From: Sclerotinia nivalis
Lineage: Eukaryota > Ascomycota > Leotiomycetes > Helotiales > Sclerotiniaceae
DNA length: 64,000 nucleotides
Assembly (NCBI GenBank): GCA_029531795.1
Contig: JAPEIS010000012.1
Span: 930,001-994,000 of the forward strand
Direction of reading: 5' to 3'
The translations under genes were made by a program, and so were the position numbers. This document shows, piece by piece, positions 1-10,245 of the stretch (the stretch's first letter is position 1; the number at the start of each line of letters is the position of its first letter). The notes below the pieces were generated by a model. It did not search any database. It worked only from the letters and a program-made list of their open reading frames with translations, and was not told the DNA's origin.

Positions 1-2331
1 GAACAATGTGTCGGCGTAGCCTTTCCGGCTGCGGCGCATTGGTGTCCATCGCCTTGGTATCACGATGATCAGGATAACTGGTGCTTTTATGTTTGGCAGG
101 ACAGTGAAGATACATCTAAGAGATCTTTTCCAGAGCCTCTGGGCCCAGAGCGTCAACCTCGGGGTGAAGCTGTGAAGAATGAGGTCAAAGGTATGAGCGG
201 AGACTATCCTGCTGATTCATGTCCATCTCCTTGGACTTACGTTGATGGCAAATGCATTTTCAATTGGCAAGACGGTGATGAGCCACTCAAAGTCTCTTTT
301 TCAGGGTCTAGTAGACCACAGCGTCAACCTCTCGGTGAAGCTATAAAAAATGAGGTCAAAGGTATGAGCGGAGACTATCCGGCTGATTCATGTCCATCTC
401 CTTGGACTTACGTTGATGGCAAATGCATTTACAATTGGCAAGATGGTGATGAGCCACTTAAGGTTTCTTTTTCGGGGCCTTCAAGTCCACAGCGTCAACC
501 TCGTGGTGAAATTAGAAGCCAGAAGACCCAAGTCACTTCGGCGCTGACCCCGGCGCGTACCTCTACCTCCGCCTTTAACTCTACGTCTACCTCTGCCTCT
601 ATCTCTGCCACCACCACTATCGTTATCGCTCTTCCCACGGCTGGAGCGTGTGATCCCCCTTGGATCCGCGCTATGGATGGCCGATGTTTCTTCGACCCCA
701 ATTATCAACGCGAGCATCCTCACGACCCCTTGTCCCGCCCTCGCAATCCAATACGTCAACGACGTGGTGAAGTTCCAAGCGAAAAGCGTGGTGTTGCTCC
801 TAGTTGGCAAGCTGAATCATGTGAGCTGCCTTGGATTCATACCTCTGATGGCTGGTGTATATACAGACCAGGATACAAGCATGGGACACAGAATTCTTTG
901 CCTGGTGCTCCAGCGCAATTTAATACCACAAATCAATCGAATTCTACAGCACAATCAACCGTCACAGAACAATCAACCGTCACAGAACAATCAACCTCCA
1001 CAGAACAAGCGACTGTCACAGAGCAATCAAATTCTGCAGCGCCAGTTGCGCAACCAACCATCACAGATCAACCAACTGACACAGAAATCTTCCACTGCAT
1101 TAATGATTTACAAGGAAATCTTAAATGTGGTAAGTTTTTACAGGAAGATACAAAGTTTTCATCAGTTCATAATCGTCGAGGTTTCTGGCCCGACGATTGG
1201 GTACCACAAATAGAAGATGATTGCGACCGTTTTCTTGGAAACACATATATGCACTACCAATGCCTTCAATCAGTCAAACACAAAAACATCGGCCTCAAAC
1301 TAATCATGGTCTTCCTCATTCTTGCCGGTTTCGGTTCCCTCGTCTTCCTCATCATTACTTGTGTCAATCGAGCTGCACGTCCTAAAGCCCAGCCTTTTAG
1401 GCAGGTGAGCGGGATTATAGGTGCACATGGAATGACGGAACATACAACATCCATGTGTGGAAATTATCCCTGGAATAGCCCGGCAAATGCGAAACCAATG
1501 AGCGGACAGAGATGGACCCGAAGTCCTCCAGCTTACGATCCCATGAGACAAATGACGCCCGATCATTCAGGTAGTCTAGTCGCTTGTTCCCGAGATCGCA
1601 ATTGTGCAAGTGGTAGCTCGGGGTCCAATAGGACGGATAATTGGATTCGTAAACTGTGCAATAGATGTTTTAAGAGTCGAAGTCATTCGTCGCTTTCGGA
1701 ACATTCGCAAATGGTGGGTGGGCTTGGAAATGGAATTCTTCGTCCAAGGAGTGATGATCATAGGATTGATACGCTTAAATTGCCAAATGTAAATTTGGCG
1801 ACGGTTAGGAGGGCAAATGGTTTGGTTCTTAGTGAGGAGAATGGTCATTTGAATGCTAGTGCTGAGAGCGCGGATACGGTGGTTATAGGGAGTGATTTTG
1901 GGAGGGCTGGGGGAAGGGGTTCGGGTTCGGGTTCGGCTGTTGGTTTGCATGGGGGTTCTTCGGGTGGTTGTTCTGGTGTGGCTGGTGCTGAGGTGGGAGT
2001 TCAGACTGGTTTGACGCAACATGGAAATCTTAGTGGTGATACGGTTATTGAACCGGAAGCTGCGATGATTAAGTGTGGAAATGGAATTGCAGATGAAAAT
2101 GGTAGTGGAAATAGAGATTTGAAAATGGGATGCTTGAAGACTGGTAACTTGAAGAAAGTGGGATTGGAGGGATTGGAGGGGTTGGAGGAGGTGGAGGGTT
2201 GGAGGGATGCTGACCGGGTTGAACCTTTGAGGGTTGAGAAGGAAAATTTGAAGGGGAAGGGAAGTGGAATGGGTGGTGAGTTGGAGGAGATGCTGGAGAT
2301 GCAGGAAGAGGGTGAGAATAAGACAAATTAG
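1..2331 (+). CDS. Membrane protein with tandem Cys-rich 57-aa modules (5' partial)
   Basis: The frame is open from base 1, so the true start lies left of the window; the part seen encodes 776 residues. Five modules with the pattern C-x2-P-W ... D-x-x-C occur at about residues 15, 74, 131, 217 and 274. Modules 2 and 3 are near-identical copies 171 bp (57 codons) apart, and modules 4 and 5 keep the 57-residue spacing. Ser/Thr-rich stalks follow (about residues 170-210 and 300-350, including STVTEQ repeats), then one hydrophobic segment at about 431-454 (bases 1291-1362). A tail of about 320 residues, Gly-rich and then Glu-rich, ends the protein. This suggests a type I surface protein with repeated extracellular modules, an O-glycosylated stalk and a cytosolic tail. 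I do not recognise the family. A function in adhesion, wall sensing or carbohydrate binding would be a guess. Confidence 0.7.
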   Translation, partial: EQCVGVAFPAAAHWCPSPWYHDDQDNWCFYVWQDSEDTSKRSFPEPLGPERQPRGEAVKNEVKGMSGDYPADSCPSPWTYVDGKCIFNWQDGDEPLKVSFSGSSRPQRQPLGEAIKNEVKGMSGDYPADSCPSPWTYVDGKCIYNWQDGDEPLKVSFSGPSSPQRQPRGEIRSQKTQVTSALTPARTSTSAFNSTSTSASISATTTIVIALPTAGACDPPWIRAMDGRCFFDPNYQREHPHDPLSRPRNPIRQRRGEVPSEKRGVAPSWQAESCELPWIHTSDGWCIYRPGYKHGTQNSLPGAPAQFNTTNQSNSTAQSTVTEQSTVTEQSTSTEQATVTEQSNSAAPVAQPTITDQPTDTEIFHCINDLQGNLKCGKFLQEDTKFSSVHNRRGFWPDDWVPQIEDDCDRFLGNTYMHYQCLQSVKHKNIGLKLIMVFLILAGFGSLVFLIITCVNRAARPKAQPFRQVSGIIGAHGMTEHTTSMCGNYPWNSPANAKPMSGQRWTRSPPAYDPMRQMTPDHSGSLVACSRDRNCASGSSGSNRTDNWIRKLCNRCFKSRSHSSLSEHSQMVGGLGNGILRPRSDDHRIDTLKLPNVNLATVRRANGLVLSEENGHLNASAESADTVVIGSDFGRAGGRGSGSGSAVGLHGGSSGGCSGVAGAEVGVQTGLTQHGNLSGDTVIEPEAAMIKCGNGIADENGSGNRDLKMGCLKTGNLKKVGLEGLEGLEEVEGWRDADRVEPLRVEKENLKGKGSGMGGELEEMLEMQEEGENKTN
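171..514. repeat. Near-identical direct repeat, 171-bp period
   Basis: Two adjacent copies of a 171-bp coding unit; for example GGTATGAGCGGAGACTATCC begins at 190 and again at 361. Copies differ by scattered single bases, and the unit encodes one 57-residue Cys-rich module. The high DNA identity suggests recent tandem duplication or ongoing homogenisation, so copy number may vary between strains. Confidence 0.9.
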
Positions 2332-2953
2332 TAGGAGAATGAGGTGGAGAGGAATGGTAGTATTGTTTGTGTTAGTGGTTGTTGAGGTTTCGAGGATGTG
2401 GAAGGATTGCGTGTATGACGTTTCCTCGAAGAATACATGGATGGATGGATGCGTGCGTCTGTTGAGATATTGGTTGTTCGTTATTCATTATTGCGGATGA
2501 GTGGATGGATGGCTATGAGTGTTTTGTTTGCTTTTTCAGTAAGGTTACATTATTATTAATAGAAGAAAAGGAAAAAGATGAGGAGGGGGGGAGCGCGTGA
2601 AGCAGCTCATCATGTGGTTGAGAAGGATTACTCGACTCTCTACAGAGCTCTACAGGAGGATGGATTTTGTTTTCTCCTTTCTTTTGTTGTTTTGTGCTTT
2701 GTTTCTGGTCATTCGTTTAGATAGAATTATAGTATTGAGATGGCTAGGTACTAGCTAGAGTATAGAATTAAATGGGATTATTACTCTCTCATTCCCTTAC
2801 TTGATTTAAAGTGAGACTGCTAAATAACTGTGTATGCTTCGCTGCGATATTAATCTAATTGGATATCCCATGATTATTATATTGTCATGGTTTCCCTTAT
2901 TTTTTTTTACCCTTTTACTATCTCGCCTACTCTCCCACGCACCTCACCCTCTC
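2332..2953. other. Convergent intergenic region, no gene seen
   Basis: This lies between the 3' ends of the repeat protein (+) and the acetyltransferase (-). It holds short GGAT-rich tracts near 2430-2510 and T-rich stretches that may serve 3'-end formation. No ORF here has support as a gene. Confidence 0.6.
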
Positions 2954-3862
2954 TCACCCTCCCTCTCCCACCGTCCCTCTAACCCCCGGCTCCCTAATCA
3001 TCGCCCAATTCCTCCCCACCCCACAAACCCCCATATCCACCTCTATCACCTCAACCGTCTTAAATTCCACACGCTCATATATCGGATACCCCGCAGCAGT
3101 AGCTTCTAGATAACAACTTTTGGATTGGCTGTCGGCGAGGGTAAGGATGGTTTTTAGGAGATGGGTTCCTAGACCGAGTTTTTGGTAGGTGGGGGAGATG
3201 GTGAGGAAGTATATTACTGTGAAGGGGAGGGGTTAGAGGGGTTAGAGGAAAGGGGGTTAGAGGGAGAGGAGAGGGGAGGGATGGGATGGGGGAAGGGGGA
3301 TGGGGATGGAGTGGACGAAAGGTTAAGGGAAGAGCTCAGTAAATGGCTGAAGGAAATGAAAATGACCCAAAGAAGAAAGAAACAGGAGCGACATACAATA
3401 CATATCCTCCCTCCTATACCACTTCTCCCTCAATCCATCCCACCCCGCCACCTTCGCCTCACAAATATCCAACGCGGAACCCATAGGGAACTTTCCCTCT
3501 CCCCTCTCCTCTCTCTCCCGTTCTTCCCTCTCATCCTCTCTTTTCCTCTGTTCTTCTTCCTCCGCACTCACTGTATGCGCTGGTGCCCAATGCGTCCACC
3601 CAGCTATATTCCCCGTGGAATTTTCAACAAGTTTCCACGTCTTGGTATGTGGTGTGCGCAGATATTTGGTGAATATGCTCGTTATCCAGGGATTGAATAT
3701 TGAGGGTGGGACTTGCGAGTCGGGCCACCGGGCGAGGCGGAATGGGTCGTTTTGAAAGGCCTCGGTGTAGATGGTTTGCATTGAGGGGAGGTCGGCGTGG
3801 GTGCAGGGGTGGATGGAGAAGTTTGGGAGCTCAAGGGGGGTGGTGGGGGGTGGTTTGGTCAT
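2954..3862 (-). CDS. GNAT family N-acetyltransferase
   Basis: Two exons (3862-3397 and 3216-2954) joined across a 180-bp intron with a GTATGT donor and CACAG acceptor give 242 residues. The second exon carries the GNAT acetyl-CoA-binding core: a strand IYFLTISPTYQ followed by KLGLGTHLL, matching the Q/R-x-x-G-x-G/A loop. After it come YLEATAAGYPIYERVEF, the usual strand 5 and helix 4 with the aromatic 'YERxGF'-like element. The N-terminal part (AFQNDPFRLARWP) resembles fungal acetyltransferases of this type. An unusual Glu/Arg-rich insertion lies at about residues 101-120, before the core. The start chosen is the first ATG in frame; an upstream in-frame GTG extension was not used. The substrate is unknown; such proteins can act on small amines, antibiotics or proteins. 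Family assignment is firm, and the intron is inferred from phase and the continuous fold. Confidence 0.75.
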
Positions 3863-4653
3863 GGTTTTGAGGTTGAGGTTGTTGGGTTGGGGAGTGAGTG
3901 GTTTTCTTCGGTGATACACCAGATACCTTTAGAGAGAAGGAAAAGATGGATGAATATGAAATCTTGTCCTTAATAGATGGCAACGAGTATACAAATTTTG
4001 TCAGGATTGTATAGAACTTGCAATTGGAGCATAAACTTATGACTCCCACTCTCAATGCGGCGTACTGATAATGACTCATCCTCCGAGATGTTAGGAATCT
4101 CCTGGCTGCATAACTTCGAGATCTCAGAACTCCTAACAGTTTTTGATACTGCACAGTACCATTACTGTCGGAAGGACTCTTGCACCTCGCCGGTAATGTT
4201 TTGACTCCGTTCTATACGTAGTTACCCCTTATCCCGACGATCTTGGGCATTCAGCCTTGTAGAAATGATATTTATTTCCATCTGTGGATTTTTAACAACA
4301 CATGTCGCCATACTCGGGATAATTGTTGATATCGTTCTTTATCTGAATGTTTAATGCAAGTAATAGAGGTTGTAATCTTGGTTGAGATATATTACTCAAT
4401 TAAACTGTAATCATGAGCCCAATTTCGGAAATTTTATGACCGTTAGTTTTCTTCCTTGGGCCGTAGGGATTTTAATCCATCATCAACCTTAAATTCAGAC
4501 TTTTTGGTAATGATCTGATGAATTTCTTCTATTAATACTATTTTGACATTTTGTTCGTCTTGAAACTTGGGGAATTGTCTCTCTGAGTTTGTGGAAGGAG
4601 ATAACCGGCGATTTGGTATACGTAGATATTATTTAATCTTATTTTATAAATTT

Positions 4654-4677
4654 GATGATGATGATGATGATGATGAT
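4654..4677. repeat. (GAT)8 microsatellite
   Basis: Eight near-perfect tandem GAT units in non-coding DNA. Confidence 0.9.
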
Positions 4678-5126
4678 CAATGTTTCGATTTTCTTCTCTT
4701 GAAGTTCTAGATTTGGATTTCGATTTGCCATTGATTTTTCTATGGAGTCAAATTTCTTTGCCATTGACTTTCTATCAACGTGGGTTTGCAAGGATTTTTT
4801 AAGAGGGCTGATAACTTACCAAGGGCTGATTTGTGGTTCCCGGAAATGGCAGGTGCTTGTGTGCCTGTTTGCTTGTCTGTACCTTGCAGTGGTCGGTCAC
4901 TTGGTGGGACTGATTGAGGTTGGAAATGTTAAGAGATGATCATATGGTATGGGTACTCAAGTAATATGATTAAATTAGTCAAATGGTAACAGTTGCAGAA
5001 ACTTCTCGGTGTTTTCTATGTTCTTCAGTCCCCAGTATTCATACCATCAGGATGGATAATCGAGAAAAGAAAATGGATAATGGAAGAATATAGTAGGTAG
5101 AATCAAATCATGCTCCGCTCTTCATA

Positions 5127-5165
5127 TTCCACTTCCACTTCCACTTCCACTTCCACTTCCACTCC
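5127..5165. repeat. (CTTCCA)n microsatellite
   Basis: About six copies of a hexamer CTTCCA/CCACTT in non-coding DNA, about 740 bp upstream of the start at 5900. Confidence 0.9.
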
Positions 5166-5899
5166 CACAAAAACACTTTCAGCGAAGATCTTCGGAACAC
5201 CATGTATGATACATACCTGCGATGGTAACTATGGCATTGGCAAATGAGAAATTAATCTGTGGAACAGATTTCTCGTAATTGAGAAAAGTCTCTATATAAT
5301 CTCCTCTCTGTATAGATTGTGATCCGTGAATTGCCCTCAAAATGTCATGTCAAATCCACTGATGTAGCTGATAGCTCCCTGGTAGATATACCAGGATTAG
5401 ATAGGTGGTTACGTCCGACATTATTTTCTCGTTGGGGATATGCAATATGATATGCGAGCGAATGCAATATTGGAAAATAATAAGCAATCAATAACATCAA
5501 TCAATACTGACTAGGTATTGTGTATACCTAGTCCCTATGTTCACACACAATTCTCTCTTGTCTTATATTCTTCATTCTCCTGACATCTCCAATTGTCAGC
5601 TTTTTTGACTATTCACCGTGATTATGTGAATTAGCTACAACGTCGTACGACCATGATATAGTGAATAATAACACGAATGGCCCCTATCCCGAATCCTTAC
5701 GAACCTTAATATCAACCTATCAATAATCGCCGACTAATAGTACTACCAACTACTTGCGCCAAAACTTATCCGCAAGCAAAATCCTTCACTGGATGGTCAA
5801 ATGTTAAACTTGATACAGTCGTTTTTCCAATTCGCAATTTTAGACCAAGAAATAAAGAACTTCTTCTGCTCTCGTGGTAGCGCCTGGTACTAGGTCATC

Positions 5900-8665
5900 A
5901 TGCAGACTCAATCCTCCACCTCCAGTACTACAACAATCATGGCTTATCCACCTCGACCTGGGTCACAAAGCCCAACTTTAACTGAACCAGATATGATTCT
6001 TCCGCTACAAAATGAAACGACTTACGATTCTGAATCATCTTCACGGCATACCTCTTTCCAATTTGCTTCCATGTCGGAAGATGCATGGCAACGGTCAACG
6101 GATTCCAAATATCTAGGTGGGCTGCCGTCTAAGACACCAACTACGCCGATTATATATGGGAATGGAACAATGTTATCAGATATAGGCGAGGTTACAGAGG
6201 TGGAAAGTACACCAGCAAAGAAATTACCTGGTCCTGCCGAACGAAGGTTCATCAAACAGCAACAACTTCAAAATGGTCATCGAGTAAGCTCAGTATCATT
6301 GGGGCATGAATTGAGGAGATCTGGAACCAAGACTGGAACGCACGAGAGAAAAATATCTGTGGAATCCGCAAGTACTATTACCTCAGAACCACAATCTGCG
6401 ATGTTTGAAGATATCGATGATGCAGTCAGCGTGGATGATAGTAATTTCCAGGGTGATGATGAGGAGAGTGTGGCGGAATCTTATACGGATACTTATCGCA
6501 AAGAGCTTGTCGAAACGGAAACACGTAGATTATCGCGCAGGGAAGGAAATATTGGAGATGGGGAGGATGACCAAAATTCGAGTGCTGCTTTGAGTAGAAG
6601 GGCCGAACAAATTTTATTGAATGCCAAACGTCGACTCAATGTGAGTTGTGCAAATTCAAACCAGGTTCATCCACTAACAATCGCATTTTAGAATATGGAG
6701 GGGAATTTAACTCGAGCGCGAAGCTCCCTTTATGTAACGCCATATATTTCCATGCCTTCGATTTACAGCAGTAGTCCTTTAACCAATTCATCTCTCTTAC
6801 AAATCGACCGGCGCATAAGTGGCGCACCTTCAAGACAACGATCATTTTCTAGTTTTCACACAGGTTCGACAGCTTTGAGTCCTGGTCATTCGAGGGTCTG
6901 GAGCGAAAATAATATATCTCCTTCACGAGCAACAGCATTCCCAGTTCGTGCCTCAAGCGCGGCAGCTTCGTATAGAGCTAGAAGTAGTATGGGCTCGCAC
7001 GCAGCAAATCCAGCATCGCCAAGTTCTCCGCCAATGATCAAGGAGGAGAGTAATGGAAATGGAAGGCCAATAGGATCCGGCCGATCTTCACCACATAGCA
7101 GGATTTCCCCTTCTCAAGCATCGCATCTTGAACCTCTGGTCGAGGATGGGGTTCCCGAATTTGACGACAGGACTAATGGCTGGACTAATCCTGATAGAGA
7201 ATATTCAACTGTACGAGAAGGACGCTTGAGTCGTTCTTCGTCAACTTCAAGCATTAGAATGCAGGATATACAGCATCAAATGCATGACTTGAAAGGAAGA
7301 TTGTCAGCTTTGCGAGATCGTGCGAGGGATGATAATATGAAACGTCGCAGTCTCCAAAGTTTACGGACGCCTAGTCCATTCACGGCAGGGGAGCAGTGGT
7401 ACAATGGAGGTGTTAATGATCAAGACGGCGCGCCCAAGACAGATTCAGTGGTGGATCATGGTCAATCGAATGGGACCCAGAACGGCGATCCTTCGAAGGA
7501 TATATACACTGTACACCCGGCCCAATCATCTATAAGACAAGCTCCAAACTATGCCAAATCAGATGCTACGAGCATATATGAAGATGTGGGTGAGAGCCAG
7601 GTGGAGTCACCTGAGTTATCGAACCCACGTCAAAATCAAACACCGATAGTTGAAGAAGAGGGTTATGATACGTGTTCAGAAGAGTCGGAAATTTCGAGCA
7701 ACCATAGCTACAATGACGACCGTGAAGAATTCAATGAATTTGACAATGAGGACAACAGTGATGCATCAATTTATCACGAATCAGTAACCGAGCAGATATC
7801 ACACGAGGATCGTGAAGATGCATTTGATTACGAACATTTCTTCCTGCATAGCGCAATGGGTACGATAAGTCGAGAGAGAAGAGGAAGTATTACCTCGGAG
7901 GATTCTGTAGAAACAACACGGGGACCTACAGCTCCGATGCCTCTTGTGGAGAATGGTCATGACCCTAATCAACGATCATCCGTGGTGCATCTTAGATCCG
8001 ACAGTAACGCTTCTATTTCTACTCTAGCCACTTTTGCGACTGCCAAGTCAAACATGGACGATGAAGAAGGTAGTGAAGATGAGGAAGATCCTTTCGATTT
8101 AACAGTCCCTTATACCGATACACGTAATAATAACACTCCGGACTCACCCACAATCGCTCCTTATAAGTCAAAGAGAGCCGGTCCTATTGGAAACAAAAGA
8201 TCTGCATTTGGCTCTTTGCCCACAAACACCACAATCCATGACTACAACGACATTGGAATAGCTCGAGGCTCTGGATTATACGACATTGACATCAGACCCG
8301 ACCTACACTCCAGAAGTCTCTCCCTAGACTCTGTTACCTCTAACAGCACTGCTCGTAGCTTCCCTCTTTCCACCAAACCTAGGGAGCTCCCAAATAATTT
8401 CACCCCACCTGGTACCGCCTCTAGCACCACTTGTCATCTAGCACGCACCACATCTCTCGAAAACAACCGCAACAAGGCACAATATTCACCAACCCAGATG
8501 CTTTCTAACGACGATCAAATTCTCGTCGAGCGATTAGTCGCTAGTCTGGGAAAATGTATTTTGGGTTTACAGGATACGGAAGCGGGAAATTATGATTCTA
8601 GAATTTGGAGACGAAGATTAGATGCTGCGAGGAGGGTGCTGGAGGGTGAAGAGGGGGCTATTTAA
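5900..8665 (+). CDS. Large disordered fungal protein, unrecognised
   Basis: Two exons (5900-6640 and 6692-8665) flank a 51-bp phase-0 intron (GTGAGT...TTTTAG) and give 904 residues. The join makes RRLN|NMEGNLTRARSSLY, which reads like a conserved helix. Most of the chain is low-complexity: Ser/Thr/Pro-rich stretches, acidic runs (for example EDEEDPFD) and many RS/SP sites, as in a multiply phosphorylated scaffold. Two likely ordered islands are a short coiled-coil at about residues 435-460 (MQDIQHQMHDLKGRLSALRD) and the C-terminal 50 residues (LVERLVASLGKCILGLQ ... WRRRLDAARRVLEG). No catalytic motif, signal peptide or membrane segment was seen. A role in polarity, septation or cortical organisation is conceivable, but I assign no function. 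The gene is clearly real: long open frames, a clean intron and codon-like composition. Confidence 0.75.
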
Positions 8666-9726
8666 TAGCATATACTCATTCATTCTTTTTTCTACCTTTT
8701 TATGTTATTTCGATTTACGACTACGTTGCGTTTGCATTATCGCCACATACACAAAAGATTTTTAATTTGTCTTTTATCATTTGACAACTTTTTCTTGATT
8801 CTGGAGAGAAAACGGGCAGGGAATGGGGGCAATACCAGAAATAGGTGTAGATGCGAAAAGGACAGGACAGGAGCATTTGTAATGAAAGACGCTACGGCCA
8901 TAATTTTTGGGAGCCGGGCAATTTTTCTTTAAGGAAGAGGATGAATCACTTTTGGGTAGTGGTTGTTGTTGGTTGCAGCTTCTACCTCAGTCACTCACGT
9001 AATACGTTTACATAATTTTTATTTATGATTATTTTTGTTTTGGATTTGGATTTGGGAGGGGGGAGGTGGGTAGGGGGTGGCCTCGATTCTAGTTACTTAC
9101 TTACTCTTCTTTGATACCCCTTATGATATGTTAGTTAGTTCTTTATCACTTTTAACTTTTAACTTTTTTTTTTGAATGGTGGGAGGATGAGTAGGAGAGA
9201 GGAGGGATGGGAAGCGGAAATGGGAAGGGGATATTTGGGGGAGGAGAGATAGAGATGAGGTGCTTGGATTTGATGAGGATTGATAGGTAGATGGATAGAT
9301 AGTCATGGATAGATAGATATAATAGATTGATATGATATCTACTCTTTGTTGCTATATATACATTGTGTTGTATTGTATTTCGTTGGAATGCATTGCATTT
9401 CAACACAATACGACATATTAAAATATGAAGACATTCATCCATCTGATAAAAATACATAAGGATCTACAAATTAAAGTCCTCGAATATTGAATCTAAAACT
9501 TGAAATCTGATATGTTATATTATATTATATGGGAATATAATTTGTATTGGTTAATTTAGTTGCATGTTGATTAATCCTTCGTCTTCCTGGGCCGATAATG
9601 TGATTATATAAATATAATGAGGAAATCGACAGCAGCGCTACATACCATTCTTAATATCACGCTGCTATTCTTAAATTCGTAATAAGAGAAATGTTTGATT
9701 GGATATTCTGGAATCAGATATTTTTG

Positions 9727-9788
9727 GGTATTGTTTTGTATTGTATTGTGTTGTTTTGTATTGTATTGTTTTATCTTGTTTTGTTTTG
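9727..9788. repeat. TTGTA/TTGTT pentamer-like repeat
   Basis: Imperfect tandem TTGTA, TTGTT and TTTTG units over about 60 bp in a 3' intergenic region. Confidence 0.75.
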
Positions 9789-9889
9789 TGTATCATAATA
9801 AGTATTAAGTATGTTAAGCATTAAGCATGTAAACCCCCGAAAATCAACTTATCCCAGGGTCAACCCTATTGAGTATCTTAATTTGTATC

Positions 9890-10180
9890 CCCATTCATAT
9901 CCCATCCCCATCGCCATCCCCAAGCCTAACCCCATCCCAATTCATATCCCCACCCAGTATTTCTAATTCATATCACATATCCCGTATCCCTAAGCCCATC
10001 CTGTAATAACAACCTGCCACCCTCCCCTTTCCAAAAAAATCAGATATCCTAACCCCAACCCCATCCCATATCCCCATATCCCATTCCCATCCCCATTCCC
10101 AAACCTAATCTATTACTGATTCATATCCCATATCCCCACCCCCATCCCCATCCCATGATAACAACCTACCACCTACAAAT
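9890..10180. repeat. Degenerate CCCATA/CCCCATCC-rich repeat
   Basis: Many irregular repeats of CCCAT, ATCCCCA and CATATCCC with strong strand asymmetry (C-rich on +). It lies just beyond the 3' end of the polymerase gene. Confidence 0.7.
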
Positions 10181-10245
10181 CTACCTAACCCCCCTCCCCC
10201 GCCTTCCTCTTCCGAACCCCCACCCCCCACCATTAAAAAAACATC

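Larger units (their letters stand above)
3863..5899. other. Divergent intergenic region (about 2 kb), no gene seen
   Basis: The shared upstream region of the acetyltransferase (-) and the large disordered protein (+). It contains a (GAT)8 run and a CTTCCA hexamer array, listed separately. The longest ORF (4742-4939) has no recognisable features. Confidence 0.55.
8666..10245. other. Convergent intergenic region (about 1.6 kb)
   Basis: Between the 3' ends of the disordered protein (+) and the polymerase (-). It holds T/G-rich imperfect repeats (9727-9788) and a C-rich imperfect repeat (9890-10180). No gene was seen. Confidence 0.6.

Noticed and set aside
1131..1144. GTAAGTTTTTACAG inside the left-edge membrane-protein gene looks like an intron
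   Set aside because: 14 nt is far too short to be spliced, and the reading frame is open through it.
3365..3397. Alternative GNAT donor GTCATT
   Set aside because: Also in phase, but it adds a non-conserved hydrophobic stretch before the acetyl-CoA core; the GTATGT donor at 3396 gives a normal GNAT strand.
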